Shown: positions 50,559 to 59,864, counted from the stretch's first letter. The stretch: DNA of 59,864 nucleotides from an uncultured Bacteroidales bacterium (GCA_947305645.1 CAMZEC010000006.1:1-59864), one strand, 5' to 3'. Translations and numbers: made by a program. The notes: generated from the sequence alone by a model not told the origin.

Positions 50559-52499
50559 ATGAGACGTTATACTAGTATTATTGTTTTAGGTTTGTTGGTT
50601 GCCCTGGGAGTATCCTGTTCGTCGGAGATCTCCATTGACTGTCCCCGGCCTGCTAAGAGTTTCCTGCTTAATGCGAACTACGTAGGAGGTTACAGTACAA
50701 AAACAGCCATAGGAGAGCAGACTACCACCCATAGTTTTGCTCAGATAGAATGGACTGCAAAAGATGCTCTGAGCGTTTTTTATGACGGTGGCGCCCAGAC
50801 ACTGGAGAACGCCTCATTTCTGACCAATCAGGAAGGTCTTACTGCCGTTTTTTATCCTGAAGACCCGGCTCTTTCAATCACTGCAACTGAATTTTTGGGT
50901 TTGTATCCGTACAATGTCGAGGCCACAGCGTCATTGTCGCCCCGTACAATCAGTACAGTCATTCCTCAGCACCAGACTGCACGTGACGGTTCCTTTGACC
51001 CTTCCGCGCAGCTTGCTGTCGGATACAGTTCCAGCTTCTCGAACAATGAGCTTAGCATGGGCTTCTATAATGTTTGCTCAGGTTTATGCTTTACGCTGTC
51101 GTCCGTTGATATTACCCGTATAGTTTTTTACGGTAACAATCAGGAGGTTATCGCAGGCCCCGTGTCCATTGCGTTTGACGGTAATGGTTTGCCTGTAGTT
51201 TCCGCAACAGGAACAACCGCAACTTCAGTGGAGTTGCTGCCTCCACCAGGAGCGGAGTCTTTCACCGCCGGTGCCGAGTATTATCTTTCTTTCCGTAACT
51301 GCAAGCTTCCCAGTGGATTTACTATGGTGTTCTATAGGGGTGAGGCCAGCGAGTCACATTCCTGCAGTTCCTCTGTCACTTTCCGCCGCGGGGCCTTTGG
51401 CTGGGTTAAAAATGTTGACCTTGACGGAAAACTGGAGAACATCAGGGATGGCGAACTTCTTACTTATCAAGGAAAGTCTGCTAACTGCTATATAGTATCT
51501 ACACCCGGCACAAAGAAGTTCCCTTTGGTTAAGGGTAACGATGCCGACGCCAAGCTGAGCACTGCAGCCAGTGTTGAAGTTTTGTGGGAAACCACCAACG
51601 CCGGCGCGCCTCCTACCCCCGGGACTATAGTAAGCAATGTTTCTATCAATAACGGCTTTGTTTATCTCGATGCACCTAATCCTATAGTGAACGGCAACGC
51701 CCTTATTGCCGCCAAAGATGCTGACGGCAAGATTCTGTGGAGCTGGCATATCTGGTCATGCAATGGTTACGACCCCTTCGCTTCCGCCCATCTTCTTTAC
51801 GGTAAGCAGCGTCCTATGATGGACCGCAATATCGGTGCCCTGTCTGCTTCGTTCAGCCCCACTGATGCCATGTGTAATGGATTCTTCTATCAATGGGGAC
51901 GCAAGGATCCTTTCCCTGGAGCTATGCAGTCTTATGTTCAGAGTAATATAGGCGGATCCTTCTTTGCTCTGAGCGGGCAGCAGATGGACCTGGTCGAAAA
52001 GACCAGCGTAGGAGCTACCGTAGAATATGCCATCGAGCATCCGACCACTTTCTTCACTTCCTCCGACGTTGACTGGCTGATAGATGTGCACAGCGATCTT
52101 TGGGATACCAATAAGACAATCTACGACCCTTGTCCTCCGGGCTGGAGAGTGCCGGACAATGCTTATGTAGATCTGGCATGGACAGACGTTCCTCTTTACC
52201 GTCTTTCGAGCTCTGTATACGGATGGGGTGCATACTTTAAACTGGCCGGCAACATAGACTCCGGCGCCTCATGGTACACCCATGATTCCTCATGGTATCC
52301 GAATAACGGTTACATGGGCAGGAACGGCGTGCTTTACATGGTAGGTCAGTTCTGCCTGTATTGGGCTTGCAATACTGTGTCCGACGTGTCCTGCGGCATG
52401 GAAATGTCCCAGACAACGGAGGGGGATCCTACAATCAAGGTCTATCAGGACGGAAAGGTGCGCGTAGAGGGCCATTCTGTTCGTTGTATAGCAGAATAA
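50559..52499 (+). CDS. Fimbrillin-like lipoprotein with FISUMP-like C-terminal domain
   Basis: I start at ATG 50559, downstream of the promoter, which gives a lipoprotein signal (IIVLGLLVALGVSCSS) and 646 residues; a longer frame to 50496 runs through the terminator. Residues about 25-320 resemble the Mfa-like/fimbrillin N-terminal fold (KTAIGEQTTTHSFAQIEWTA, FLGLYPYNVEA, an AGAEYYLSFRNC strand). The C-terminal half has the pattern of Fibrobacter-type major paralogous (FISUMP) domains: ILWSWHIW, MMDRNIGALSA, FFYQWGRKDPFPG, DPCPPGWRVP and a final GHSVRCIAE. These families are surface lipoproteins or pilus-like subunits. The Big_2 gene follows after 16 bases in the same transcript. Confidence 0.78.
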   Translation: MRRYTSIIVLGLLVALGVSCSSEISIDCPRPAKSFLLNANYVGGYSTKTAIGEQTTTHSFAQIEWTAKDALSVFYDGGAQTLENASFLTNQEGLTAVFYPEDPALSITATEFLGLYPYNVEATASLSPRTISTVIPQHQTARDGSFDPSAQLAVGYSSSFSNNELSMGFYNVCSGLCFTLSSVDITRIVFYGNNQEVIAGPVSIAFDGNGLPVVSATGTTATSVELLPPPGAESFTAGAEYYLSFRNCKLPSGFTMVFYRGEASESHSCSSSVTFRRGAFGWVKNVDLDGKLENIRDGELLTYQGKSANCYIVSTPGTKKFPLVKGNDADAKLSTAASVEVLWETTNAGAPPTPGTIVSNVSINNGFVYLDAPNPIVNGNALIAAKDADGKILWSWHIWSCNGYDPFASAHLLYGKQRPMMDRNIGALSASFSPTDAMCNGFFYQWGRKDPFPGAMQSYVQSNIGGSFFALSGQQMDLVEKTSVGATVEYAIEHPTTFFTSSDVDWLIDVHSDLWDTNKTIYDPCPPGWRVPDNAYVDLAWTDVPLYRLSSSVYGWGAYFKLAGNIDSGASWYTHDSSWYPNNGYMGRNGVLYMVGQFCLYWACNTVSDVSCGMEMSQTTEGDPTIKVYQDGKVRVEGHSVRCIAE

Positions 52500-52515
52500 T
52501 TAATCTCCGAGTTTT

Positions 52516-55500
52516 ATGAAAATCAGAATATTCGCCATACTTCTCAGCGCCGCCGTACTTTGCTCCTGCTGGACAGAAGAAGTGCATGTTACAAGTATTA
52601 CACTTGACGCCAAGGCGCTCACTATTGCTATAGGAAGCTCGGACAAGATTAATGCGACCCTTTCTCCTGCCAATGCAGACAACAAGGTCGTTATCTGGTC
52701 CTCTTCCGATGCTTCCGTCGCCCGTGTGGAAAGTGACGGAACCGTGACGGCAGTAGCTCCAGGCTCCGCGGTTATTACTGCAAAAGCCGATGACGGAGGT
52801 CTTTCCGATGATTGTGTGGTTACAGTACCGGAAGTACTGGTCCCTGTAGAATCCGTGTCCCTGAGTCCCGAAGCCCTTACTCTGCAGAAGGGAGCCCAGG
52901 AGTCGGCCTTCACATGCACCGTGTCGCCTGCTGATGCCACCAACAAGGCCGTTCGTTGGAGCAGTTCGAATGAAGCGGTTCTTTTCGTAGATGCCGATGG
53001 TGTAGTTACTGCTCTCGAAACCGGAACGGCCAGCGTTCTGGTGACTACGGTTGACGGAGGCTTTACTGCCTCTTGCGTGGTAAACGTGGTTCAGCCTGTT
53101 AAGACCATGGAGCTTAGCAAGACGGAATTGAGCCTGAAACTCTATGCCCAGGAACGCCTGAGCGTTACGTTCAGCCCCGAGGATGCAGTGAATACCGAGG
53201 TCAACTGGACTTCCGGCGACGAGACCGTTGCAACTGTATATAACGGCATGGTGACCGCCAGGGGCGTCGGCGAGACCGTTATAACGGCAAGCTCCAAGGA
53301 AGATCCGACGCTCTCAGCCACATGCAAGGTTACCGTTACCTGCGACGTGACTGCCGTTACCCTTAAAGACCACAACATAACGCTCCAGTCCGGCGATACC
53401 GCTACTCTCGAGTATACCGTTTCTCCTTCCTATGCAACGGACAAATCTGTACGCTGGAGCAGTTCGGACGAGAATTGCGTCGTGGTGGTAGACGGTGTGA
53501 TTACCGCAAAGGCACATGGTACTGCTGTCATTACTGTAACGTCAGTCTCGGACGAAAGCAAGACCGATGCCTGCACCGTGAAGGTGGAGAGCGGCGTTTC
53601 TTCCTTGAGCATCAAAGAGAAAGGGGGCTCAGTGGTCGAGAGCACCAAGCTTTACGTAGGCGAGACCATAGCTCTGGAGGCCGTCGTGGGACCCGAAGAC
53701 GCTGCATACCATAAGATTACCTGGGAGAGCGTAGATCCCAGGGTCGCCACCGTAGACGACCAGGGCGTTGTAACTGCAGTGGCCAAAGGCACTACGGCCA
53801 TTTGTGCCGTTGCTGACGACGGCAAGCATGCTTCCTGCATCATCAGCGTGAGCAACCGGGTCCAAAGCGTCAAGGTTTCCACCGCCGATAACGTTACCAA
53901 AATTGATGTAGGAGATACCCTGCCCTGCTCTTGTGAATTCGAGGCTGACGGAGATGTCTCCGGAATAGGCGTACTCTGGTCTGTTAGCGATGAGAGTGTT
54001 GCAAGTGTTGATTCCAAGGGTGTCGTGACAGGTAAGGCTAAAGGCGATGTAACCGTAACTGCTACCACCAATGACAAGGGCCAGGTGTCGGGAAGCATAA
54101 AGATCACCGTTATTCAGCCTATCACCGAAGTCTCGCTGGATAAGACCAATGTAGAGATGTGGGAAGGCGAAACGGAGACTGTTTCCGTAACTCTTGGCCC
54201 CGCTGCGGCTACGGATTATACATATCTGATTCAGGAATATGGTCAGAGCCCGATGGTTCCCGGTGCGGCTGTTATATCTTACTCCTCCAACGGAGGTACA
54301 TCATCAGTATCTACGGTTTCCGTTACTGCCAAATCTGCAGGTACCACCCAGTTGGTCTTCCGTCCCAATACCCCGAAGGCCGGTGTTTACCTTGTTGCAA
54401 GTTGCTTCTTCATTGTCAAGGCTCATGTTAAGAGCATAGCCATTCAGGAAGACGATTTGACCCGTGTGCTGGTAGCGCAGAATGGAACAAAACGACTGGG
54501 CGTAAGCGTAGAGCCTTCTTACGCAGAGAACCAGAGTGTTACCTGGACGTCTTCCGACCCTTCCGTGGCTTCAGTAGACGATAACGGAATTGTGACCGGC
54601 CATAAGGCTGGCGCGAGTTGTACCATAACCGCTGTGTCCAAGGACAATAGCAATGCTGTGAGCAGCTGCACCGTTTTCGTGCCAAACGCCGTGAACAGCA
54701 TTACCTTGAACAAGACCAGCCTGGATATCATGGTAGAGGAGACTTTCCAGCTCACGTACGAGGTCGACCCTCAGGATACTCCTTACAAGGATGTTATCTG
54801 GACCAGTTCCAACCCCTCTGTCGCGAGCGTGGCGAGCGATGGTATCGTTACCGGTGTCGCCGCCTCGGAAACACCTGTCACGATTACTGCTACCAGCGTT
54901 GCAACGCCTTCGGTGTCGGCATCTTGTACGGTTTACGTATCGCCGCAGGTAGTGAAGGTCAGGGAGCTTTCTTTCTCCCCCGATACGTATGAAATCTTTA
55001 CCGGAGACGTGAAAGACCTGGGAGCGCTCATATCCATCCTCCCTGCAAATGCAGAGAACAAGGAGATAGAATGGACTACGAATGATGCCGATGTGGCCAG
55101 TGTCAACGCCAGTACAGGCCGTGTGCGCGGTCTCTCAAAAGGAACGGCCATTATAACAGCCACGTCAAAGGGAAATCCCAAAGTCAAGGCTTACTGTACT
55201 ATAATTGTCAAGGAGGCCATAATCCCTGTTCAGAAGGTTACTATTTCCGGCTCCAAGACCATTCTCGATCTTGGCGAGTCCACTACCCTTACTGCAACAG
55301 TGGAACCTTCCAATGCTACGGACAAGACCGTGAAGTGGACGTCCAGCGATCCCACTATAGCTACTGTTACAGAAGATGGCGGTGTAGTAACCGCAGGCGA
55401 TAAAGCGGGAACGGTGGACATTACGGCTTATTCCGTCGCATATCCGTATATTACCGACGTATATAAGATTCAGGTACTGAGCGTGATACATCCCACCGGC

Positions 55501-56079
55501 ATTTCTTTGAACGCCAATAGTATCACGGTGTATGTGAACGAGACAGTAACGCTCAACGCTACTGTTTACCCTGAAGAAGCTACAAATAAAAACGTGGTCT
55601 GGGATATCGCCCAGGGCGGATTCGCCGGTATCAGCCAGAACGGAACCGTAACCGGTATACGTGAAGGCAAGACCGTAGTCTTTGCCACTACAGAAGACGG
55701 CGGCCACATGGTTTCCTGTACGGTTATCGTTAAGATAAACAAGGTCACAGACATAGATGTGCAACCAAGTACTTCCCTTACTCTTAAGGCCGGAGAGACT
55801 TTCGATATAGTTGCTACCGCTGTAGGCGAGGTGAGTAATCACAAAGTTTCATACGGGGACCTGGAGTGGTCTTCAAATGATGATTCGATTGCTACCGTGA
55901 GCGAAAAGGGACGCATTACTGCCGTCAGCCCCGGTACGGCCACTATTACCATCCAGTCTGCCGAGGTAATCAACGACGTCAAAAGTACAGTGAACAGAAC
56001 CGTAACCGTGAAGGTTTTGTCATCCGGACCTGGCAACAATGGAAACGAGGGCGTGGAGTACGACGACTGGAATTTCTGA
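52516..56079 (+). CDS. Lipoprotein with about 13 tandem Big_2 Ig-like domains
   Basis: The 1187-residue protein has a lipoprotein signal (FAILLSAAVLCSCW). Almost its whole length is then about 13 repeats of 85-95 residues with the Big_2 pattern: V-x-S-I-x-L opening, A-x-V-x-P-x-x-A-x-(N/D)-K, V-x-W-(S/T)-S-S-D, A-S-V-x-x-x-G-x-V-T-x-(V/G) and a closing C-x-V-x-V. Repeat 7 (about 540-640) is longer and atypical (ATDYTYLIQEYGQSPM). The last 15 residues are Gly/Asn-rich and end YDDWNF. Tandem Big_2 domains make rod-like surface stalks. There is no catalytic domain. It may work with the fimbrillin-like protein encoded just upstream. Confidence 0.88.
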   Translation: MKIRIFAILLSAAVLCSCWTEEVHVTSITLDAKALTIAIGSSDKINATLSPANADNKVVIWSSSDASVARVESDGTVTAVAPGSAVITAKADDGGLSDDCVVTVPEVLVPVESVSLSPEALTLQKGAQESAFTCTVSPADATNKAVRWSSSNEAVLFVDADGVVTALETGTASVLVTTVDGGFTASCVVNVVQPVKTMELSKTELSLKLYAQERLSVTFSPEDAVNTEVNWTSGDETVATVYNGMVTARGVGETVITASSKEDPTLSATCKVTVTCDVTAVTLKDHNITLQSGDTATLEYTVSPSYATDKSVRWSSSDENCVVVVDGVITAKAHGTAVITVTSVSDESKTDACTVKVESGVSSLSIKEKGGSVVESTKLYVGETIALEAVVGPEDAAYHKITWESVDPRVATVDDQGVVTAVAKGTTAICAVADDGKHASCIISVSNRVQSVKVSTADNVTKIDVGDTLPCSCEFEADGDVSGIGVLWSVSDESVASVDSKGVVTGKAKGDVTVTATTNDKGQVSGSIKITVIQPITEVSLDKTNVEMWEGETETVSVTLGPAAATDYTYLIQEYGQSPMVPGAAVISYSSNGGTSSVSTVSVTAKSAGTTQLVFRPNTPKAGVYLVASCFFIVKAHVKSIAIQEDDLTRVLVAQNGTKRLGVSVEPSYAENQSVTWTSSDPSVASVDDNGIVTGHKAGASCTITAVSKDNSNAVSSCTVFVPNAVNSITLNKTSLDIMVEETFQLTYEVDPQDTPYKDVIWTSSNPSVASVASDGIVTGVAASETPVTITATSVATPSVSASCTVYVSPQVVKVRELSFSPDTYEIFTGDVKDLGALISILPANAENKEIEWTTNDADVASVNASTGRVRGLSKGTAIITATSKGNPKVKAYCTIIVKEAIIPVQKVTISGSKTILDLGESTTLTATVEPSNATDKTVKWTSSDPTIATVTEDGGVVTAGDKAGTVDITAYSVAYPYITDVYKIQVLSVIHPTGISLNANSITVYVNETVTLNATVYPEEATNKNVVWDIAQGGFAGISQNGTVTGIREGKTVVFATTEDGGHMVSCTVIVKINKVTDIDVQPSTSLTLKAGETFDIVATAVGEVSNHKVSYGDLEWSSNDDSIATVSEKGRITAVSPGTATITIQSAEVINDVKSTVNRTVTVKVLSSGPGNNGNEGVEYDDWNF

Positions 56080-56090
56080 TGCGCCCCGGA

Positions 56091-56122
56091 TTTGGATTAT
56101 TGTAAGAAAATGCGTAATATTG
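56091..56122 (+). promoter_or_regulatory. Promoter of the OmpA-like gene
   Basis: TTTG (56091-56094), 20 bases, TAATATTG (56115-56122), one base off TAnnTTTG. It gives a leader of about 38 bases. Confidence 0.55.
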
Positions 56123-56165
56123 CATGTTATTTTGGCAACAAAGAAAAATTAACATTCAAATAATT

Positions 56166-57521
56166 ATGAAAAAATTAGTTCTTGTTATTTCTGCAATGCT
56201 CGTTCTCACGAACGCGTTTGCACAGGACGTTTTCTATCCCGGTTTCTACCTTGGAGTCAAGGGCGGTGCATCTTACACTGTCGGTGATACTCCCGGCGCT
56301 TTCGACGGCAAGTTCGTATCTCCTTCCGCAGCTCTTGATCTCGGTTATCAGATCAGCCCTGTGTTCGGCCTCCGCGCCAACATCTCCGGCTGGCAGGGTA
56401 AGGGCGGTTTCCCCGATGCTTCTGTTTACTACGGATGGAATTATGCTCAGGCAGCAGTAGATGCCACTTTCGATATCTGCAACATCTTTGGTTTCAAAGA
56501 GCGCGTTGTCAATCCCTACGGCTTTATCGGCGTAGGTGGTGTAGGATACTTCAACAACGGTGTTCCCACCAGCAAGCTTTCCACTAAGGACATTCCTTGG
56601 AACGGCTTCAAGTTCAGTACCGTCGCTCACGTAGGTGCAGGTATCGACTTCAACCTGAGCGACCTTCTCGCACTCGAGCTCGAGTATGTTTACAATGCAG
56701 AGTCCGACGCATTCAACTCCAAGAAGGGTTCCTTCCTCGATCACCAGCACCAGCTGCTCGCCGGCCTGAAGTTCAACTTCGGCAAGGCCGCCGCCAAGAA
56801 GCAGGCTGCTGATGCTGCCGCCGCTGCCGCCGCTGCCGCCGCCGCGCAGGCCGCTGCCGCACAGGCTCGCGCAGACAAGGCTCTTGCAGACGCTATCGCA
56901 GCTGCAAAGAAGGCTATCGAGAACGCCAAGAACGCCCTCGCCGCCAACGACTTCATCCCCGAGGATGTCGCCGCCATCAACGACGCTATCAAGGCTCTTG
57001 AGAAGGCTATCGCCGCCAAGGACATCGACGCTATCAAGGCCGGCACCAAGGCTCTGAACGATGCTGTCGAGGCCGCCAAGAAGAACCTCGCAGACAAGAT
57101 CGCTGCAGACAAGGCCGCCGCAGAAGCCGCCGCAGCCGCCGCACAGGCAGCATGGGAGGCAGCCCGCCAGCAGGCTCTCGAAGATGCCAAGGCCGCAGCC
57201 AAGAAGAACATCAACGATGTTTACTATGTAATCGGCAAGTACGATATCCGCCAGTCCGAGCACTACAAGATCAAGAAGCTCATCAAGAGGATGCAGGCTG
57301 ATCCTGAGCTCAAGGCTGTTCTCTGCGGCTTCGCAGACAAGGAGACCGGTACTCCCGACGGCAACTGGGTGCTCTCCGAGAACCGTTGCAAGGGTGTTAA
57401 GGAATGGATGGCCGAGGCCGGCATCGATCCCAGCCGCGTGACCGTGTTCTGGTTCGGCGACACCGAGCAGGTTTCCAAGGTTCCTGAGAAGAACCGTGTT
57501 ACCGTGCTCCTCGCAAAGTAA
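56166..57521 (+). CDS. OmpA-like outer membrane protein with Ala-rich helical linker
   Basis: The start is ATG 56166, giving a signal peptide (LVLVISAMLVLTNAFAQ) and 451 residues. Residues 21-206 form an outer-membrane beta-barrel ending in LLAGLKFNF. Residues 207-348 are an Ala/Lys/Asp-rich helical linker, containing at 254-303 a pattern (FIPEDVAAINDAIKALEKAI, then KAGTKALNDA) much like the helical lid of DnaK. Residues 351-451 are an OmpA C-terminal domain (VLCGFADKETGTPDGNWVLS, ending NRVTVLLAK) that should bind peptidoglycan. It would anchor the outer membrane to the wall. Strong codon bias and a strong terminator suggest abundant protein. Confidence 0.88.
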   Translation: MKKLVLVISAMLVLTNAFAQDVFYPGFYLGVKGGASYTVGDTPGAFDGKFVSPSAALDLGYQISPVFGLRANISGWQGKGGFPDASVYYGWNYAQAAVDATFDICNIFGFKERVVNPYGFIGVGGVGYFNNGVPTSKLSTKDIPWNGFKFSTVAHVGAGIDFNLSDLLALELEYVYNAESDAFNSKKGSFLDHQHQLLAGLKFNFGKAAAKKQAADAAAAAAAAAAAQAAAAQARADKALADAIAAAKKAIENAKNALAANDFIPEDVAAINDAIKALEKAIAAKDIDAIKAGTKALNDAVEAAKKNLADKIAADKAAAEAAAAAAQAAWEAARQQALEDAKAAAKKNINDVYYVIGKYDIRQSEHYKIKKLIKRMQADPELKAVLCGFADKETGTPDGNWVLSENRCKGVKEWMAEAGIDPSRVTVFWFGDTEQVSKVPEKNRVTVLLAK

Positions 57522-57542
57522 TTCAAATTCAGTCTAGTCTAT

Positions 57543-57574
57543 AAAAAGGTTGGCCTGCGGACCAACCTTTTTTT
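57543..57574 (+). terminator. Intrinsic terminator after the OmpA-like gene
   Basis: AAAAAGGTTGG (57543-57553) pairs with CCAACCTTTTT (57562-57572), with an 8-base loop and a T-tract to 57574. typA begins only 8 bases later, with no clear promoter between, so some readthrough or an unseen promoter is needed. Confidence 0.88.
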
Positions 57575-57582
57575 GAGGGAAA

Positions 57583-59388
57583 ATGCAAGAAATCAGAAAT
57601 ATAGCTATAATCGCCCACGTCGACCACGGCAAAACTACGCTGGTGGACAGGATGATTTATCAGGCCAATCTCGTGCGCCAGCCCGAGAACCTCGGCCAGC
57701 TCATCCTGGACAATAACGACCTCGAGCGCGAGAGGGGTATCACTATCCTCGCCAAGAACGTCTCCGTTATCTACAAGGGCGTTAAGATAAACATTATAGA
57801 CACTCCCGGCCATAGTGACTTCGGCGGGGAAGTGGAGCGTGTGCTCAACATGGCGGACGGTGTGCTGCTGCTCGTAGACGCGTTCGAGGGCTGCATGCCC
57901 CAGACCCGTTTCGTGCTGCAGAAGGCCATATCCATGGGCAAGAAACCCATAGTCGTCATCAATAAGGTTGACAAGCCTAACTGCCGTCCCGATGAGGTTC
58001 AGGAAGAGGTTTTCGACCTCATGTTCAATCTGGACGCCACCGAGGAGCAGCTCGACTTCACCACAGTATACGGCTCTGCCAAGCAAGGGTGGATGTCGCT
58101 CGACTGGCGCAAGCCCACAGACAACATAACCCCGCTGCTGGACACCATACTCGATGTCATTCCTGCTCCGCCGGTGGTTGAAGGTACGCCCCAGATGCTC
58201 ATTTCGTCCCTGGAATACTCGCCTTACGTAGGCCGTATCGCTGTCGGCCGCATCACCCGCGGCGAGCTGCATACCGGCTCGCAGATCAGCCTCTGCAAGC
58301 GCTACGACGTGGTGCAGAAGCAGAAGATCAAGCAGCTTATGGTGTTCGAAGGGCTCGGGAAGGCGAACGTGGACTCCGTCAGCTGCGGCGATATCTGCGC
58401 CGTGGTGGGCATCGACGGCTTCGAGATCGGAGACACCATAGCCGACTTCGAGAACCCCGAGGCCCTGCCGCCTATCGCCATCGACGAGCCTACGATGAGC
58501 ATGCTCTTCAGCATCAACAATTCGCCCTTCTTCGGCAAGGACGGCAAGTACGTGACCTCCCGCCACATCAAGGAGAGGCTGGATAAGGAGCTGGAGAAGA
58601 ATCTCGCCCTGCGCGTGAAGCCCGGCCTGAGTGCCGATACCTTCGTGGTTTACGGCCGCGGCGTGCTGCATTTGAGCGTGCTTATAGAGACCATGCGCCG
58701 GGAAGGCTTCGAGCTGCAGGTTGGCCAGCCCAAGGTGCTCGACAAGACCATTGGCGGCCAGCGCTGCGAGCCTATTGAGGACCTCAGCATCGAGGTGCCG
58801 GAGGAGTTCGTAGGCGCCGCCATAGAGATCTCTACCCGCCGCAAAGGCGCCCTGGTGCGTATGGAACCCCGTGGCGACCGCACCCTGCTGGAGTTCGAAA
58901 TCCCTACACGTGGCCTCATGGGCCTTCGCTCCAACCTGCTCACGGCAAGCCAGGGCGAGGCCGTGATTGCCCATCGTTTCAAGGAGTATCAGCCTTACAA
59001 GGGCGAGATCGAGCGCCGCAACAACGGTTCGCTGGTGTCGCTGGAGACGGGAGAAGCTATTGCCTACTCCATCAACAAGCTGCTGGACCGCGGACGCTTC
59101 TTCGTGGAGCCGGGCGAGGAGATCTACTGCGGCCAGGTAGTGGGAGAGCACACCCGCGAAAGGGACCTGAATATCAATATCTGCAAGACCAAGAAGCTCA
59201 CCAACGTGCGTGCCGCCGGTTCCGACGAGAAGATAATACTCCCTCCGGCCATCAAGTTCTCGCTTGAGGAGGCTCTGGAGTATATTCAGGACGACGAATT
59301 CGTGGAAGTCACCCCGCACCACATGCGCATACGCAAGATTTTGCTCGATCCGCTTGCACGCAAGCGAAATAGTGACAACGAAGATTGA
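57583..59388 (+). CDS. typA: Ribosome-associated GTPase TypA/BipA
   Basis: The 601-residue protein has the translational GTPase domain (G1 [10 protein letters not shown]2 ERERGITI, G3 [10 protein letters not shown]4 NKVDKP), domain 2, the EF-G-like domains III and V ([39 protein letters not shown]), and the TypA-specific C-terminal domain ([19 protein letters not shown]). Length equals the family's. It binds the ribosome and aids growth under stress or cold. A promoter for the next gene overlaps its last codons. Confidence 0.97.
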   Translation: MQEIRNIAIIAHVDHGKTTLVDRMIYQANLVRQPENLGQLILDNNDLERERGITILAKNVSVIYKGVKINIIDTPGHSDFGGEVERVLNMADGVLLLVDAFEGCMPQTRFVLQKAISMGKKPIVVINKVDKPNCRPDEVQEEVFDLMFNLDATEEQLDFTTVYGSAKQGWMSLDWRKPTDNITPLLDTILDVIPAPPVVEGTPQMLISSLEYSPYVGRIAVGRITRGELHTGSQISLCKRYDVVQKQKIKQLMVFEGLGKANVDSVSCGDICAVVGIDGFEIGDTIADFENPEALPPIAIDEPTMSMLFSINNSPFFGKDGKYVTSRHIKERLDKELEKNLALRVKPGLSADTFVVYGRGVLHLSVLIETMRREGFELQVGQPKVLDKTIGGQRCEPIEDLSIEVPEEFVGAAIEISTRRKGALVRMEPRGDRTLLEFEIPTRGLMGLRSNLLTASQGEAVIAHRFKEYQPYKGEIERRNNGSLVSLETGEAIAYSINKLLDRGRFFVEPGEEIYCGQVVGEHTRERDLNINICKTKKLTNVRAAGSDEKIILPPAIKFSLEEALEYIQDDEFVEVTPHHMRIRKILLDPLARKRNSDNED

Positions 59389-59415
59389 TTTTTCTTTAGA
59401 ATTTTATTACCTTTG
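59385..59415 (+). promoter_or_regulatory. Promoter overlapping the DUF177 start region
   Basis: TTG (59385-59387, across the typA stop), 20 bases, TACCTTTG (59408-59415): an exact TTG-N20-TAnnTTTG match. Transcription should begin near 59420, inside the reading frame of the next gene. Confidence 0.6.
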
Positions 59416-59799
59416 CAACCCTTTATAGTTAAACTGATTGGTTTGGCCTTCGGAAGGACGGAGTTCCACTGGAAGGCAGGCAGGGAGTTCTTTGAAGGAT
59501 TCGGCAACTCCGAGATACTGGATGCGGACGTTGACGTGACGGCTCTGGTCGTCAATCACGGCATCACGGTAGATGTGGAATGCAGCATAGAGGGCTCTGT
59601 AACAGTGCCTTGCGACCGCTGCCTGGACGACCTTGAGATACCGGTGGAAGCCGGTTTCGAGGATGTCTACACGCCTGAATCGGACGACTTGGACCTCAGC
59701 CAGGATGTGTACGACTATGTGTGCACGGCGCTGCCCCTGCAGCGTGTTCACGCGGACGGCGAATGCAATCCTGAGACTATAAAGTTTTTGAGCAAATAG
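59413..59799 (+). CDS. DUF177 (YceD-like) protein upstream of rpmF, non-ATG start
   Basis: About 124-128 residues with the DUF177 core (VPCDRCLDDLEIPVEAGFED, then LDLSQDVYDYVCTALPLQRV and HADGECNP). The paired-Cys motif CDRC is conserved in the family, and the gene typically precedes rpmF, as here; family members take part in 23S rRNA or L32-related assembly. No ATG or GTG occurs in a suitable place and the protein has no internal Met. TTG 59413 is formally possible but lies in the -7 box of a promoter, so ATA 59425, ATT 59437 or TTG 59443 are alternatives. It lacks the usual C-terminal DPRW-type end and is shorter than most homologues. Confidence 0.8.
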   Translation: MQPFIVKLIGLAFGRTEFHWKAGREFFEGFGNSEILDADVDVTALVVNHGITVDVECSIEGSVTVPCDRCLDDLEIPVEAGFEDVYTPESDDLDLSQDVYDYVCTALPLQRVHADGECNPETIKFLSK

Positions 59800-59820
59800 T
59801 AATATTTAAATTATAGAACA

Positions 59821-59864
59821 ATGGCACATCCGAAACACAAACTCTCCAAGCAGAGAAGAGACAA
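59821..59864 (+). CDS. rpmF: Ribosomal protein L32 (3' end outside window)
   Basis: The window ends after 14 complete codons (MAHPKHKLSKQRRD), which match the conserved N-terminus of bacterial L32. It starts 21 bases after the DUF177 stop, the usual order. Confidence 0.9.
   Translation, partial: MAHPKHKLSKQRRD

Noticed and set aside
57529..59322. 597-codon minus-strand frame opposite typA
   Set aside because: It is antisense to a universally conserved GTPase and begins without ribosome-binding or promoter signals.

Overview
The window reads as one contig of a Bacteroidales genome (phylum Bacteroidota). The basis is gene content and signals: an aerotolerance (moxR-DUF58-Bat) operon, a DPP IV-like S9 peptidase, a topoisomerase IV subunit A of the Bacteroidota type, Big_2, fimbrillin-like and FISUMP-like lipoproteins, and promoters of the Bacteroidota form (TTTG or TTG, 19-20 bases, TAnnTTTG) instead of -35/-10 boxes. 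Genus cannot be fixed from sequence alone. No tRNA, rRNA or CRISPR array was recognised.

Layout. 1-3613: tripartite efflux genes (MacB-like permease cut by the window edge, periplasmic adaptor, TolC). 3743-10866, minus strand: a tightly overlapping operon exbB-exbD-tonB-rluB-era-parC-small membrane protein, ended by an 18-bp hairpin. 10959-11405: an HTH regulator, divergent from 11809-20297, an Rhs/YD-repeat polymorphic-toxin locus. The locus holds one intact 1939-residue Rhs protein with a C-terminal HExxH metallopeptidase-like toxin, a putative lipoprotein immunity gene, an orphan and frameshifted second toxin tip with a related lipoprotein immunity gene, a palindrome-rich stretch and a third Rhs remnant. 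20319-28586, minus strand: moxR-DUF58-DUF4381-like-batA-batB-batC-batDE, with batD and batE fused. 28694-30861: a REP-associated tyrosine transposase (RAYT) and convergent truA between 51-bp-period repeats in opposite orientations. 30897-43453: a periplasmic histidine phosphatase, a DPP IV-like peptidase, folC, an alpha-2-macroglobulin, an AIR-synthase-like protein and a PIN-PhoH ATPase. 43626-46752: ppdK and a small exported protein. 46954-57521: four exported or surface proteins (collagen-like lipoprotein, fimbrillin/FISUMP lipoprotein, thirteen-repeat Big_2 lipoprotein, OmpA-like protein). 57583-59864: typA, a DUF177 gene and the start of rpmF.

Three themes stand out. First, the Rhs locus is a candidate interbacterial toxin system whose two toxin tips share an M91-like zinc-protease motif and whose two putative immunity lipoproteins share a C-terminal motif. 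Second, small palindromic repeats have spread through the region: a multi-hairpin element with inverted ends sits in frame inside folC, a second family occurs inside folC and before ppdK, and a third occurs three times, once in frame inside the macroglobulin gene and twice supplying a stop codon. Third, regulatory DNA is compact: several promoter boxes lie only 4-8 bases before a start codon, and one promoter is nested inside a terminator hairpin.
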